Below are positions 49,682 through 58,146 of a stretch of DNA of 64,000 bases, one piece after another. The translations under genes and the position numbers were made by a program. Each line of letters begins with the position of its first letter. Within the stretch, counting starts at the first letter, position 1. The stretch lies in contig NZ_JADPRT010000001.1 of assembly GCF_015690355.1 (NCBI RefSeq), positions 186,001 to 250,000 on the forward strand. Reading direction: 5' to 3'. The notes beneath the pieces were generated by a model. The model was not told the origin of the DNA, searched no databases, and was given only the letters and a program-made list of their open reading frames with translations. Origin of the DNA: Streptacidiphilus fuscans. Its GTDB lineage: Bacteria > Actinomycetota > Actinomycetes > Streptomycetales > Streptomycetaceae.

Positions 49682-50680
49682 TCATGCCTCGTAGGCGAGC
49701 GCCTTCTGCAGATGGAAGTCGGCGACGTCGAGCATCCACTTCCGGTCCGGGAAGTCGCCCTCGGCGATGCGAAGCGGGCCGCCGACCAAGTCCAGGTGCA
49801 TGACGTACTGGTAGTACTTGACGCGCCGCGGGTCGAGGTCCGGGTTGCGGAGCGCCTCGTAGTGCGGGCCGAAGCGCATCCGCATCCAGCAGTGGTCCAC
49901 TTCGATATCGGTGTACATCAGGCCCTCGATGTCGATGATGACGGGCTCCCCGTCCGGCCCGACGAGGGTGTGTTCCGCGCAGAGCTCGCCGTGGACCACG
50001 CCCAGCTCTGCGCGCGGTTCGAGTGCGGCGTGCAGAGTGCGGAGCTTCTCCTCCAGCATCGCCTCGCCTTCGGCCGCGCGGGCGTCACGGGGCACGGCAG
50101 TGGCAATGTTCACCAACGTGCGCTCCAGGTATGCCTGCTCGCAGGTCATGTCCAGCGGCGCACCCCCACCATCGATCCACGCCACCCGCCCGAACGCCGG
50201 CGCTCGGTAGGCGTGCATGCGCCGCAGCATGTCTGAGAGCTGGGCGAGCGTTCGCCGGCCGGCGTCCGGGTCGTGTTCCAGCAGCGCCTCCAGCGTTCCA
50301 CCGCGGACGTCCTCCGCGACGGCGATGTCGGCCGGGTACAGATTCATGCTGCGGTCGGCGAGCAACAGCCGCGGTGAACGGGCTCCTACCGCTTCCAGCC
50401 GACGGGTGGCACCCTCGAAGAACTCGATGCCGGAGGCGTGGGCGAACGGGTTCGACGGATCGTCGTGACCGTCAGGAAGCAGCCCGTCCCAGTAGTCCTC
50501 GTCGGCGTTCCAGACATAGACGATCGTGCTGGTGGCGTCGTCCAGCGTGACCCGGTAGACGCCCTTCTTGGTGCCGTTGAGCAGGCGGTCGACGGCGGCG
50601 ATGCGACGGTCGGTGCCGAACACCTCCCGGATCACCGGGGTCAGGGTTTGGGCGTCGGCGAATATTCGTTCAGCGGCCAT
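49682..50680 (-). CDS. APH/choline-kinase-like phosphotransferase
   Basis: A 332-residue kinase-fold enzyme. The N-lobe starts 'DRLLNGTKKGVYRVTLDDATSTIVYVW', 'AVAEDVRGGTLEALL' provides a C-lobe start, and the catalytic loop is 'VVHGELCAEHTLV' with 'VIIDIEGLMYTDIEVDH' as the metal-binding strand. The Brenner motif His-Gly-Asp-x4-Asn here reads His-Gly-Glu-x4-His, so both the catalytic Asp and the following Asn are substituted. Homoserine, aminoglycoside or other small-molecule kinase roles are all possible; activity may be altered. Confidence 0.78.
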   Translation of the reverse strand: MAAERIFADAQTLTPVIREVFGTDRRIAAVDRLLNGTKKGVYRVTLDDATSTIVYVWNADEDYWDGLLPDGHDDPSNPFAHASGIEFFEGATRRLEAVGARSPRLLLADRSMNLYPADIAVAEDVRGGTLEALLEHDPDAGRRTLAQLSDMLRRMHAYRAPAFGRVAWIDGGGAPLDMTCEQAYLERTLVNIATAVPRDARAAEGEAMLEEKLRTLHAALEPRAELGVVHGELCAEHTLVGPDGEPVIIDIEGLMYTDIEVDHCWMRMRFGPHYEALRNPDLDPRRVKYYQYVMHLDLVGGPLRIAEGDFPDRKWMLDVADFHLQKALAYEA

Positions 50681-50846
50681 GAGGACGATCTTGCCCCTCG
50701 CCGGAGGTGAAGGGCAGTCAATTCTTGCCGACCCCCCGAGAGATCACGCCCAGCCATGCCCAGTGGGGGTTCGGACTTCCTGCCTCCCACTGCGCGGTGA
50801 AGGATCGGCAGCGCGTGATCGAGCCGAGCCTTGATGAGGTCCGGCC

Positions 50847-51230
50847 TTATCCCATTCGGCTGGTGAACTGGTTGATGTCGAAGTAGTCGCGCCAGGCGTT
50901 GATCTTGCCGTCAGCGACCTCGAAGGTCCCCATGACCGGCAGTTCGAACGATCTGTCAGTGAGCCTGAAGACGTCCACCCGCTCGGTCATCACGACCGGT
51001 CCGTTGGCTGCGATGTTGATGACGCGGAACTCGATGTGCTCAATGCCTGGCGGGCCAGGGCGAATGAACGTGGTGATGGTGTTGGCGATGGCCTCTCGGC
51101 CGGTGGTCGGCTCGAGCGGGATGTTGTGGTACACGGCATCGTCGGCGAAAAAGGCTGCCAGCTCGGCGGCCCCAGCGTTGTCCGACCACGCTGCGCAGAA
51201 CCTGCGTACTACTTCGATCGGGCTCTCCAT
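50847..51230 (-). CDS. Limonene-1,2-epoxide hydrolase-like SnoaL-fold protein
   Basis: A 127-residue protein of the LEH/SnoaL fold. 'EVVRRFCAAWSDNAGAAELAAFFADDAVYHNIP' starts the cone. The LEH catalytic Asp-Arg-Asp set is plausible in 'VVMTERVDVF' (Arg, Asp) and 'DGKINAWRDYFDI' (Asp). LEH enzymes open epoxides with water. It follows the quinone oxidoreductase gene on the same strand (21 nt apart), so the two may be co-transcribed in an electrophile-detoxification unit. Confidence 0.8.
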   Translation of the reverse strand: MESPIEVVRRFCAAWSDNAGAAELAAFFADDAVYHNIPLEPTTGREAIANTITTFIRPGPPGIEHIEFRVINIAANGPVVMTERVDVFRLTDRSFELPVMGTFEVADGKINAWRDYFDINQFTSRMG

Positions 51231-51251
51231 CTTTGGCTCCTTCCACGGCCG

Positions 51252-52160
51252 CTAAAGGGTGAGGATGAGTTTCTCGTGCGCTGTTCCAGCTTCGAGGAGG
51301 GCGTGCGCCTGCGCGGCGTCCCGCATGGGCAGGAGCCGCTGGGCACGCAGGCGGAGTTGCCCGGAAGCAAGTAGCGGCATGGTCTGCTCAACCGCGTCGG
51401 GGGCGCGGTCCGGGGTGGGGGCGGAGAGGGTGACGCCGAAGTCGGCCGCGTGCTCGTCGGCGAGGGTGATCACGCGCGCGGGGCCGCCCGCGAGTTCGAC
51501 AGCGTCGCGCAGACCGCCCTTGCCTCCGGCGTCGAAGACGGCGTCCACCTTGCCCACGTGCGTGCGCATCTGCGCAAGGAGCTGCGGTCCGTAGCGGACC
51601 GGGATCGCGCCGAGATCCTTGACGAACTGCTCGTCGCGAGTGCCGGTGGCGCCGAAGACTGTGAGGCCCTGGGACAGAGCCAGTTGGGTGGCGATCACGC
51701 CGACCGAGCCTCCGGCGCCGAGGACGAGCAAGGTCTCGCCGGAGGTGACGCCGAGTTGGCGCAGGACGCCGAGGGCGGCTTCGGCCGAGGCGGGCAGCGC
51801 CGCGGCGTCGGCCCAGCTGACGCCGGCCGGTTTGGCGGTCCAGGCCGAGGCGAGGGCGTATTCGCCGTACCCGCCGAGGGTGGGCAGCTGGGCGGCAACC
51901 TCTTCACCCACCGACACGCCGGTCACACCCGGGCCGAGGGCGTCGACGGTGCCGGCGGCCTCGAAGCCGAGAACAGCGGGGTCGGGCAGCGGGAAGACCT
52001 CTCGCAGGTCGCCCCGCCGGATCTTGAGGTCGGTCGGACCGACTCCCGCCGCGTGCACGCGCATCCGGACCTGGCCGGGTCCGGGGGCGGGCAGGGCGAC
52101 TTTCGACCACACGAGCGCCTCCGGCGCTCCGTATCCGGTGAGCACTGCTGCATACGGCAT
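51252..52160 (-). CDS. NADP-dependent quinone oxidoreductase-like (zinc-free MDR)
   Basis: A 302-residue medium-chain dehydrogenase. 'AGVGPTDLKIRRGDLREVFPLPDPAVLGFEAAG' forms the substrate lobe without the Cys/His zinc ligands, and 'LLVLGAGGSVGVIATQLAL' is the Rossmann dinucleotide loop. Such enzymes reduce quinones or enones with NADPH. The ATG has GGAGG 7 nt upstream. It is divergent from a MarR regulator. Confidence 0.88.
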   Translation of the reverse strand: MPYAAVLTGYGAPEALVWSKVALPAPGPGQVRMRVHAAGVGPTDLKIRRGDLREVFPLPDPAVLGFEAAGTVDALGPGVTGVSVGEEVAAQLPTLGGYGEYALASAWTAKPAGVSWADAAALPASAEAALGVLRQLGVTSGETLLVLGAGGSVGVIATQLALSQGLTVFGATGTRDEQFVKDLGAIPVRYGPQLLAQMRTHVGKVDAVFDAGGKGGLRDAVELAGGPARVITLADEHAADFGVTLSAPTPDRAPDAVEQTMPLLASGQLRLRAQRLLPMRDAAQAHALLEAGTAHEKLILTL

Positions 52161-52247
52161 GGGTGCCTCCTGCTCCTGCCGACCCGCGCGAGATGATGTG
52201 GGGGCGGCACGCCTCGAAGGTGGTGCTACAAAGAAAGCTTAGGTGAT

Positions 52248-52805
52248 ATGTCACGCAATGCCAACGGCAGCGCGCCGGTGCCCGAGGGCGGGTGGCTCGA
52301 CGGCGAACAGCAACGGGCCTGGCTGGCGTACATCCGGGTTCAGCTGCGGCTGACCTACGAGATGAATCGCCAGCTCCAGTCCGACAGCGATCTGTCCCTG
52401 CCGGACTACGACGTCCTGACCGCCCTGAGCGTCGCCGACCAGGGCCTGATGCCGATCACGGTGCTGGCCGCGCAGATCGGCTGGGAGCGCAGCCGGGTCT
52501 CGCACCACGTGAGGCGGATGGCCAAGCGGGATCTGGTGAGCTGCAGCCCGTCCGAGAACGACCGCCGCGTGACCGAGGTGAGGCTGACCCCACACGGCCG
52601 GCAGGTCCTCGAGGCCGCGGCTGTGGGACACGTGGAACTCGTGCGTCACCTGTTCTTCGACGGCTTGCCCCGCGAGCTCGAAGGGCCGCTCAGCCAAGCG
52701 CTGGAGAGCGTCTACGCGAACATCATCGCGCAGGGCACACTGCCGCCGCCGGTGGACTGGCGCCCGCCCAAGGCGAGCGACCGGCGGGCGGCGGGCTCGG
52801 CCTGA
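52248..52805 (+). CDS. MarR-family regulator
   Basis: A 185-residue winged helix repressor. The core 'ITVLAAQIGWERSRVSHHVRRMAKRDLVSCSPSENDRRVTEVRLTPHGRQVL' is classic, with a recognition helix and wing; a Cys lies at the base of the wing. It starts ATG 2-3 nt after an AGGTGAT ribosome site and is divergent from the quinone oxidoreductase gene, its probable target. Confidence 0.88.
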   Translation: MSRNANGSAPVPEGGWLDGEQQRAWLAYIRVQLRLTYEMNRQLQSDSDLSLPDYDVLTALSVADQGLMPITVLAAQIGWERSRVSHHVRRMAKRDLVSCSPSENDRRVTEVRLTPHGRQVLEAAAVGHVELVRHLFFDGLPRELEGPLSQALESVYANIIAQGTLPPPVDWRPPKASDRRAAGSA

Positions 52806-52968
52806 ACAGCCTGGCCGACGCCGGATCCTGACGGGCCTGCGCGCGGCGGAGTCTGCGGCGCTGGTCAGTTCGGCCACGTCGGTGGCGCTGGTCATCGCGG
52901 CCTGGTGGGGGAAGACTCCCGCCCGCTGACGGCCGGTTGGGCGGGGACGACGTCCCGGGGATTGGTGC

Positions 52969-53439
52969 TCAGGGGGAGCAGGGCCGGGTCTCGGTCCAGT
53001 CGACCATGAGGCGGCGTTCGGCGAAGTACCAGTTGCCGTCGGCCTGCTTGACGAACTGGTCGAGGTAGCGGATGGAGGCGATCATGATGGTGCGCTGCGG
53101 GGGCTGTTCGCGGGAGATGTGGTGGGCGATGCAGTAGCTTTCGCCGGTGGCGCGGTCGCCGTCGAGGGTGACGGTGCTCTGGCCGTTGAAGTGGGTGGTG
53201 GTCCGGTAGGTGTTCAGGTTGTCGAACACCGGGGCCAGGGAGTCGCGGCCGTTCAGTTCCTGGGTGGGTTCGGCAGCGGTGGCGTCCATGTAGACCAGGA
53301 AGCGGGTGTCCTCGGTGAACAGGGCCATCTGGCCCTTCGCGTCGCGGCGGTCGGCGCAGTGGGCGTAGGCGTCGACGAGCTCGCGGATGGCCAGCCGGTC
53401 AGCGGCTTCCTGCGGCGTGACGGGTGCGTGGGGGGACAT
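52969..53439 (-). CDS. SnoaL-like NTF2-fold protein (SnoaL_4 type)
   Basis: A 156-residue protein with 'DRLAIRELVDAYAHCADRRDAKGQMALFTEDTRFLVYM' as its cone start and 'ATGESYCIAHHISRE' and 'YLDQFVKQADGNWYFAERRLMVDWTE' following. These match the SnoaL_4 subfamily (ring-hydroxylating-dioxygenase-like small subunits and hydratases). The ATG at 53439 has AAGGAG 6 nt upstream. It follows a decayed MBL-fold gene on the same strand. Confidence 0.85.
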   Translation of the reverse strand: MSPHAPVTPQEAADRLAIRELVDAYAHCADRRDAKGQMALFTEDTRFLVYMDATAAEPTQELNGRDSLAPVFDNLNTYRTTTHFNGQSTVTLDGDRATGESYCIAHHISREQPPQRTIMIASIRYLDQFVKQADGNWYFAERRLMVDWTETRPCSP

Positions 53440-53548
53440 GGCGTCTCCTTCGAAATCGGGTGCTGCAATTCGGGTATCAGTGGTCAGGGCCCGGTAACCG
53501 GTACGGTATGAGGCTCCGTCAGAGCTGCGGGTAGACGCGCGGGGTGCG

Positions 53549-53828
53549 TCATCCGGTGGCCGGTACGGGGTGGATGGGGGTCCAGGTGTAGGCGGTGCCG
53601 GCCGGGGTGACGCGGCCGAAGACGCCGTCGGTGAAGTGACCGGCGGCGATGACGGTGTCGGGGCGCTGGAGGATGCGGTTGCGCACCTTCCGGGCCCGGT
53701 CCGGGTCGACGTCCGTGGAGAAGACGCAGGTCGGCTCGGCCATCGATGCCGAGGTCGACCAGGATGTTCCGGTCTCCCGTTTGCACGAGGAAGGCGCCGA
53801 GGGTGAGGCGGTCGGCCGCGTGCGGCAT
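53549..53828 (-). pseudogene. MBL-fold metallo-hydrolase, internally deleted and frame-shifted
   Basis: The start 'MPHAADRLTLGAFLVQTGDR' continued by 'NILVDLGIDG' is the first strand pair of an MBL-fold hydrolase (AttM/AhlD-like). In the other frame the final ~60 codons read 'CVFSTDVDPDRARKVR', 'DTVIAAGHFTDGVFGRV' and 'AYTWTPIHPVP', the C-terminal part with the conserved 'AGHF' His. The HxHxDH metal site between them is absent. A whole protein would be ~280 residues, so ~200 codons are missing. Confidence 0.65.
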
Positions 53829-53905
53829 TGCAGTGTCCCTTTTTGTGATCCGGAACTTCGGTTGACGGTGCGGGCCACGCACCCGGAAGGCCGGGTGGTG
53901 TCGGG

Positions 53906-54889
53906 TCAGCCGTCGAGGGTGCCCATGTGCTCGGGGGCGTACCGCTCCCCGGTGACGACGCCGTGCGGGGCGACGGCTTCGATCGCGGCGAGGTCCTGGT
54001 CGGTGAGAGCGATCTCCGTGGCCGCGATGTTCTCCTCCAGGTAGCGGCGGCGCTTGGTGCCGGGGATGGCGACCGCGCCCTGGTGCTGGACCCAGGCCAG
54101 GGCCAGCTGGGAGGGGGTGACGCCCTTGGCCTGGGCGAGGCTGTTGACCGCCTTGACGACGTCGAGGTTCCGGTCGAAGTTCTCGCCCTGGAAGCGGGGG
54201 TCGGTGCGCCGCCAGTCGTCGGCGGCGAAGTCGTCGGGGCTGGTGATGGCGCCGGACAGGAAACCGCGTCCCAGCGGGGAGTAGGCGACCAGGCCGATCC
54301 CCAGCTCCCGCAGCGCGTCCCGGACGCCGTTGTGCTCGATGCCGCGCTCGAACAGCGAATACTCGGTCTGCACGGCGGCCAGCGGGTGGACCGCGTGGGC
54401 GCGCCGGATCGTGGACGCCGAGGCCTCACACACGCCGATGTGGCGCGCCTTGCCCTCGGCGACCAGCTCGGCCAAGGCCCCCACGGTCTCCTCGATCGGC
54501 ACGCCCGGATCGATGCGGTGCAGGTAGTACAGGTCGACGTGGTCGGTGCCGAGGTGCCGCAGCGACCGCTCCAGCGCGTGGCGCATGTAGTCGGGCCGGC
54601 CGTTGAGACCGACGACCTGCCCGTCGTCGGTGATCTCCACGCCGGTCTTGGTGGCCAGCACGGCGGCGTCGCGGCGCCCGGCCAGCGCCTTGCCGAGGAG
54701 TTGCTCGTTGGCGAACGGGCCGTAACTCTCGGCTGTGTCGAGCAAGGTGACGCCCAGTTCGAGCGCCCGGTCGATCGTGGCGAGGGACTCCGTCTCGTCG
54801 GTCGTGCCGTAGAAGGCGCTCATGCCCATGCAGCCGAGCCCCTGCACCCCCACGGTCAGACCCTCACTGCCCAGCGTGCGCTGTTCCAT
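53906..54889 (-). CDS. Aldo-keto reductase (AKR) family
   Basis: A 327-residue TIM-barrel NADPH-dependent reductase. The tetrad is visible as Asp in '[10 protein letters not shown]', Tyr in the same segment, Lys in 'VLATKTG' and His in 'LYYLHRIDP'. '[17 protein letters not shown]' is the NADPH-binding strand. It probably reduces carbonyls or aldehydes. The ATG at 54889 has a GGAGG upstream. It is divergent from a TetR gene. Confidence 0.9.
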   Translation of the reverse strand: MEQRTLGSEGLTVGVQGLGCMGMSAFYGTTDETESLATIDRALELGVTLLDTAESYGPFANEQLLGKALAGRRDAAVLATKTGVEITDDGQVVGLNGRPDYMRHALERSLRHLGTDHVDLYYLHRIDPGVPIEETVGALAELVAEGKARHIGVCEASASTIRRAHAVHPLAAVQTEYSLFERGIEHNGVRDALRELGIGLVAYSPLGRGFLSGAITSPDDFAADDWRRTDPRFQGENFDRNLDVVKAVNSLAQAKGVTPSQLALAWVQHQGAVAIPGTKRRRYLEENIAATEIALTDQDLAAIEAVAPHGVVTGERYAPEHMGTLDG

Positions 54890-54947
54890 CACTGTCCTCC
54901 AAACTAACCGGATAGATACCAACGTAGATCCGCCTCTTCCGCGAGTC

Positions 54948-54979
54948 AACCAACTGGATAGTTAGTTGTATGGTTGGTT
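54948..54979. promoter_or_regulatory. TetR-type operator between AKR and TetR genes
   Basis: AACCAAC (54948-54954) and GTTGGTT (54973-54979) are perfect 7-nt inverted arms 18 nt apart. The site ends one nt before the tetR ATG and covers the divergent promoters. Confidence 0.6.
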
Positions 54980-54980
54980 C

Positions 54981-55571
54981 ATGCCACCACGCGATGCCAA
55001 CGCCACCAAGACCCGTCTGCTCGACGCCGCCTTCGCCGAGTTCGCCGCCTACGGCATCGCCGGCGCCCGCGTGGACCGCATCGCTGAGAACGCCGGGGCG
55101 AACAAGCGGATGATCTACATCTACTTCGGCAACAAGGAGCAGCTGTTCGACGAGGTCCTGCGACGGGCGGTCGAGGCCGGCATCGCCGCCGTGCCGTTCG
55201 ACGTCGAGGACCTGCCCGGCTACGCCGGAGCGATCTTCGACCACCTCGTCGCCCGGCCGGACCTCATGCGCCTGCGCCTGTGGAAGCTCCTGGAACGCCC
55301 CGACACCGACGGGCTCGAAGCCGAGGCCTTCGCGGGCAAGACCGCCGGCGTCGCAGAGGCGCAGCAGCGTGGCGACCTCGTCCGGGAGATGCTGCCCGAC
55401 GACCTGCTGACCATGGTCCTGGCCGCTGCCCAGGCCTGGTTCTGGGCCGACGAGGGCGGCCGGCTCCAAAAGCCGGAACGCCTGGCCCAGCACCGGGCGG
55501 CGGTCGTCGAGGCCGCCCGCCGAATCATCGAACCCGGTCCATCTCCGCGGAGCCACGACATCCGCCCGTAA
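54981..55571 (+). CDS. TetR-family regulator
   Basis: A 196-residue repressor with helix-turn-helix 'GARVDRIAENAGANKRMIYIYFGNKEQLFDEVL' and a TetR_C domain. The ATG at 54981 is directly behind the operator; the upstream TTG at 54966 would lie inside it and is rejected. It probably represses the divergent aldo-keto reductase gene and itself. Confidence 0.88.
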   Translation: MPPRDANATKTRLLDAAFAEFAAYGIAGARVDRIAENAGANKRMIYIYFGNKEQLFDEVLRRAVEAGIAAVPFDVEDLPGYAGAIFDHLVARPDLMRLRLWKLLERPDTDGLEAEAFAGKTAGVAEAQQRGDLVREMLPDDLLTMVLAAAQAWFWADEGGRLQKPERLAQHRAAVVEAARRIIEPGPSPRSHDIRP

Positions 55572-55612
55572 TGCCCCGCTCGCCCGGAGTTGACTGGTCT
55601 TCTGATCGGTGG

Positions 55613-55933
55613 TCAGTCCGTTGCCGCGGGGACGGGAAGGTCGATCAGTGGCGCGTACTGCTGGCCGCCGTAGCAGTCTCGGTCGTGGACGTCGCCCTGG
55701 CGGACGGGGCGGGGAAAGGACACCTTCACGGCCTGGGCCAGGTCGTGATGCACCACCAGGACCTTGTCGGGGTCCGCGCCGTACAGGTCGGCGAACAGCT
55801 GCGGGTTCAGCACGCCGGCGGCGCGGACCTGGTCGTAGCTGTCGCGGTCGTTGCACATGAAGTCGAAGGTGAGGGTGAACGGGCCCGCGTTCTTGGAGCG
55901 GATCAGCGAGCACAGGTCGAGCAGCCGGGTCAC
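55613..55933 (-). CDS. DUF4387 protein
   Basis: A 106-residue protein with 'LLDLCSLIRSKNAGPFTLTFDFMCND' and 'LFADLYGADPDKVLVVHHDLAQAVKVSF', which I recognise as the DUF4387 family. These genes almost always sit next to an AtuA-like gene, as here. The GTG start overlaps the AtuA-like stop (GTGA), so they are translationally coupled. It is probably a small partner subunit of the AtuA-like enzyme. Confidence 0.82.
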   Translation of the reverse strand: MTRLLDLCSLIRSKNAGPFTLTFDFMCNDRDSYDQVRAAGVLNPQLFADLYGADPDKVLVVHHDLAQAVKVSFPRPVRQGDVHDRDCYGGQQYAPLIDLPVPAATD

Positions 55934-57300
55934 GGCGCCACCTCCTGGTGGACGGTGCGGAACATCTCGAACGGGTCGGCGGGCACGGCCACGTGGTTGA
56001 GCGTGAACTGGTAGACCGGGCCGCGGTCGGTCTCCGGTGGGGAGAACGGGTAGGCGATGGTGCTGGCGAGTCCGTCGTAGCCGGGGATGGGCAGGTGCGA
56101 GGAGATGTGCGCGACGAACGTCGAGACTGCGTGCGCGATCTCCTGCGTGGGGGCGGTGACCGTGATCAGCACGCCGAGCTCGTGCACCTCGTCGAAGCGC
56201 TGCGGGTCCAACGGGCCGAGGACCGCGTCCTGGCCGTAGAGGCGGTAGTCGATGTCGACGTCGTCGGGGTTCACCTCGCCGCCGAACACGTCGAGGATCT
56301 TCGCGCGGAAGAAGTCCTGCGCCATCGGCAGCAGCTTGGGCAGGTGCTTGATGACGACCCGGTCGCGGATGCCGCCGACCGCGATGGTCTGGTGGCCGAC
56401 CAGGCGGGCACCCTCCAACTTGATCGTGTAGGTGTCCGCCTCGTGGTACTCCGCCCCGGTCACCCGCACCGTGCGGTCATCGAGCGCGGTGTAGCTGGCA
56501 CGGGTGGTGTCCAGGACGCCGGACGGTTCGACGACCCGGTGCGGGTGGGCGTTCTCGTACAGCGTGTGCGCGGCCACCGAGTGCGGGGTCAGCCGGGTGG
56601 CGGGGTTGAGCGGCTCGACGTCGAAGTGATCGTCGCGCAGCCGGACGAGCAGTCCGTCGGCGCCGGGAGGGATTGCGCACGCGGCCCCGCACTCCACGGT
56701 CTTGGCCATGTGCCAGGTCAGCCCCGGGTCAGCGCCGAGCAGGTGCGGCAGTGCCGCGAACAGCGCGGTGTCGCTGGCCCGCCCGGCGAGGATCACGTCG
56801 GCGCCCTCGGTGACAGCCCGCTCGATCGGTTCGACGCCCATCATGGCGACGACGTGGCTGCCGGTCACCGTTTCCAGGTCGATGGACGGTGCTGGGTCCA
56901 GCGGACGGATGTCGCCTGCGGCGTAGCGCTCGGCGAGGCTCACCGGGTCCTGGCCGGAGTAGATCAGGGCGAGCTTGAACGACAGGTTCTCCTCGGCGGC
57001 GATCTCGCGGGCGAGTTCGGCGACCAGGTCGACGCCCTCGTCGCGGCCGCTGGTGCCGCACGAGCCGATGATCAGCGGCACGTTCAGGGTGTCGCGGGCC
57101 TTGAGCAGCAGTTTCAGGTCGCGGCGCACCGCAGCCCGGGACAGCTTCGGCTCGCCGGTGCCCAGGTAGAAGGGGCCGGAGTCGGTGGAGCCCGCGTCGC
57201 AGGCGATCACGTGCGGCTTCATGGCGACGCCCCGTTCCAGGGACGCGGCCGGGAAGCCGGCCCCCAGGGCGCCCGTCGGCGCCAGGATCCTGATCTCCAT
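55930..57300 (-). CDS. AtuA-like acyclic terpene utilization family protein
   Basis: A 456-residue protein of the DUF1446/AtuA family: 'RILAPTGALGAGFPAASLERGVAMKPHVIACDAGSTDSGPFYLG' at the start, 'LNVPLIIGSCGTSGRDEGVDL', 'MMGVEPIERAVTEGADVILAGRASDTALFAALPHLLGADPGLTWHMAKTVECGAA'. Pseudomonas AtuA acts in citronellol/geraniol degradation, but the reaction of this wider family is not settled. A palindromic GntR-type site lies 41 nt upstream. It ends in a GTGA overlap with DUF4387. Confidence 0.87.
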   Translation of the reverse strand: MEIRILAPTGALGAGFPAASLERGVAMKPHVIACDAGSTDSGPFYLGTGEPKLSRAAVRRDLKLLLKARDTLNVPLIIGSCGTSGRDEGVDLVAELAREIAAEENLSFKLALIYSGQDPVSLAERYAAGDIRPLDPAPSIDLETVTGSHVVAMMGVEPIERAVTEGADVILAGRASDTALFAALPHLLGADPGLTWHMAKTVECGAACAIPPGADGLLVRLRDDHFDVEPLNPATRLTPHSVAAHTLYENAHPHRVVEPSGVLDTTRASYTALDDRTVRVTGAEYHEADTYTIKLEGARLVGHQTIAVGGIRDRVVIKHLPKLLPMAQDFFRAKILDVFGGEVNPDDVDIDYRLYGQDAVLGPLDPQRFDEVHELGVLITVTAPTQEIAHAVSTFVAHISSHLPIPGYDGLASTIAYPFSPPETDRGPVYQFTLNHVAVPADPFEMFRTVHQEVAP

Positions 57301-57340
57301 CAGACGGTTTCCTCTCTGTACGAGCCACCCGTACGCAATA

Positions 57341-57350
57341 TGCTATAGCA
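57341..57350. promoter_or_regulatory. FadR-type regulator operator A
   Basis: TGCTATAGCA is a perfect 10-nt palindrome upstream of the AtuA-like gene. Similar sequences occur at the other two promoters of the cluster. Confidence 0.65.
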
Positions 57351-57401
57351 ACAGGGTGATGGTGCGGCCGAGCGCGGGACGGGGCGGCCGCGGGTGCGGG
57401 T

Positions 57402-58115
57402 CTAGGGGCGGTCCCAGCCCACCAGCTCGCCGACGGCGGACATGGCGTGCTGGCGGGCGAGGGTCTCGGCGCGCTCGACGTCGCGGTCGCGCAGCGCGTC
57501 GAGGATCTCGCGGTGCTGCTGGTAGCGCTGTTCCTGGCCGCCGGTCTCGCCGGCGGCGACCTGCGCCGAGGCGATCTTGAGGCGTTCGGAGCGGCTGAAG
57601 GCGCGGACCTGGTCGAGCGTACGGATGAGCTGGGCGTTGTCGGCCGCGGCTTCGACGCTTCGGTGGAAGTCCCGCAACGCGTTGAAGATCAGCTCGATCT
57701 TCTGCGGGTCCAGATCGCGCCCGTGCTCGCGGTCCGCGCGCAGCTGCTCGGCGGCCTCGTCGGCGCTGTCGAGGAGCTGCCCTATGGCGTCGAGCTGCTC
57801 GGACGTGGCCTTCTCGGCGGCGAGCCGCGCGGCGACGCCTTCGAGGGCGGCCTCTATGGCGCCGGATTCGCTGCGGGCGAGCGGGGAGACGCTCGCGACG
57901 CGCAGCGAGCGCGGGCTGGTGCGTTCGACGAGCTGTTCTTGTTCGAGGCGGCGCAGGGCCTCGCGGACGGGGGTGGGGCTGACGCCGAGGTGTTCGGCCA
58001 GGCCCCGTTCGGTGATCTTCTCGCCCCACTGGAGGTCGCCCTGGACGATCGCCGCCCGCAGGGCTTTGTAGGCCTGCTCGGACAGGGACTGGGAGCTGAG
58101 TGCGGGGAGCGGCAT
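57402..58115 (-). CDS. GntR-family regulator (FadR/FCD subfamily)
   Basis: A 237-residue regulator. The GntR helix-turn-helix is 'YKALRAAIVQGDLQWGEKITERGLAEHLGVSPTPVREALRRLEQEQLV', and the C-terminal FCD domain has 'IELIFNALRDFHRSVEAAADNAQLIRTL' and 'HREILDALRDRDVERAETLARQHAM', where the His residues bind a metal and a small carboxylate ligand. It lies between the transporter and AtuA genes; operators A-D surround this cluster. Confidence 0.9.
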   Translation of the reverse strand: MPLPALSSQSLSEQAYKALRAAIVQGDLQWGEKITERGLAEHLGVSPTPVREALRRLEQEQLVERTSPRSLRVASVSPLARSESGAIEAALEGVAARLAAEKATSEQLDAIGQLLDSADEAAEQLRADREHGRDLDPQKIELIFNALRDFHRSVEAAADNAQLIRTLDQVRAFSRSERLKIASAQVAAGETGGQEQRYQQHREILDALRDRDVERAETLARQHAMSAVGELVGWDRP

Positions 58116-58131
58116 GGTCGTATTCGATATC

Positions 58132-58141
58132 TGCTACAGCA
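58132..58141. promoter_or_regulatory. FadR-type regulator operator B
   Basis: TGCTACAGCA has the same arms as operator A with one central change. It lies 16 nt upstream of the gntR-like start and downstream of the ABC ATPase gene. Confidence 0.6.
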
Positions 58142-58146
58142 CATTG

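Noticed and set aside
52825-52930. Short + strand frame ending 'ALVIAAWWGKTPAR' after the MarR gene
   Set aside because: Has no start codon with a ribosome site and no identifiable family; it may be the tail of a decayed protein but the evidence is too thin.
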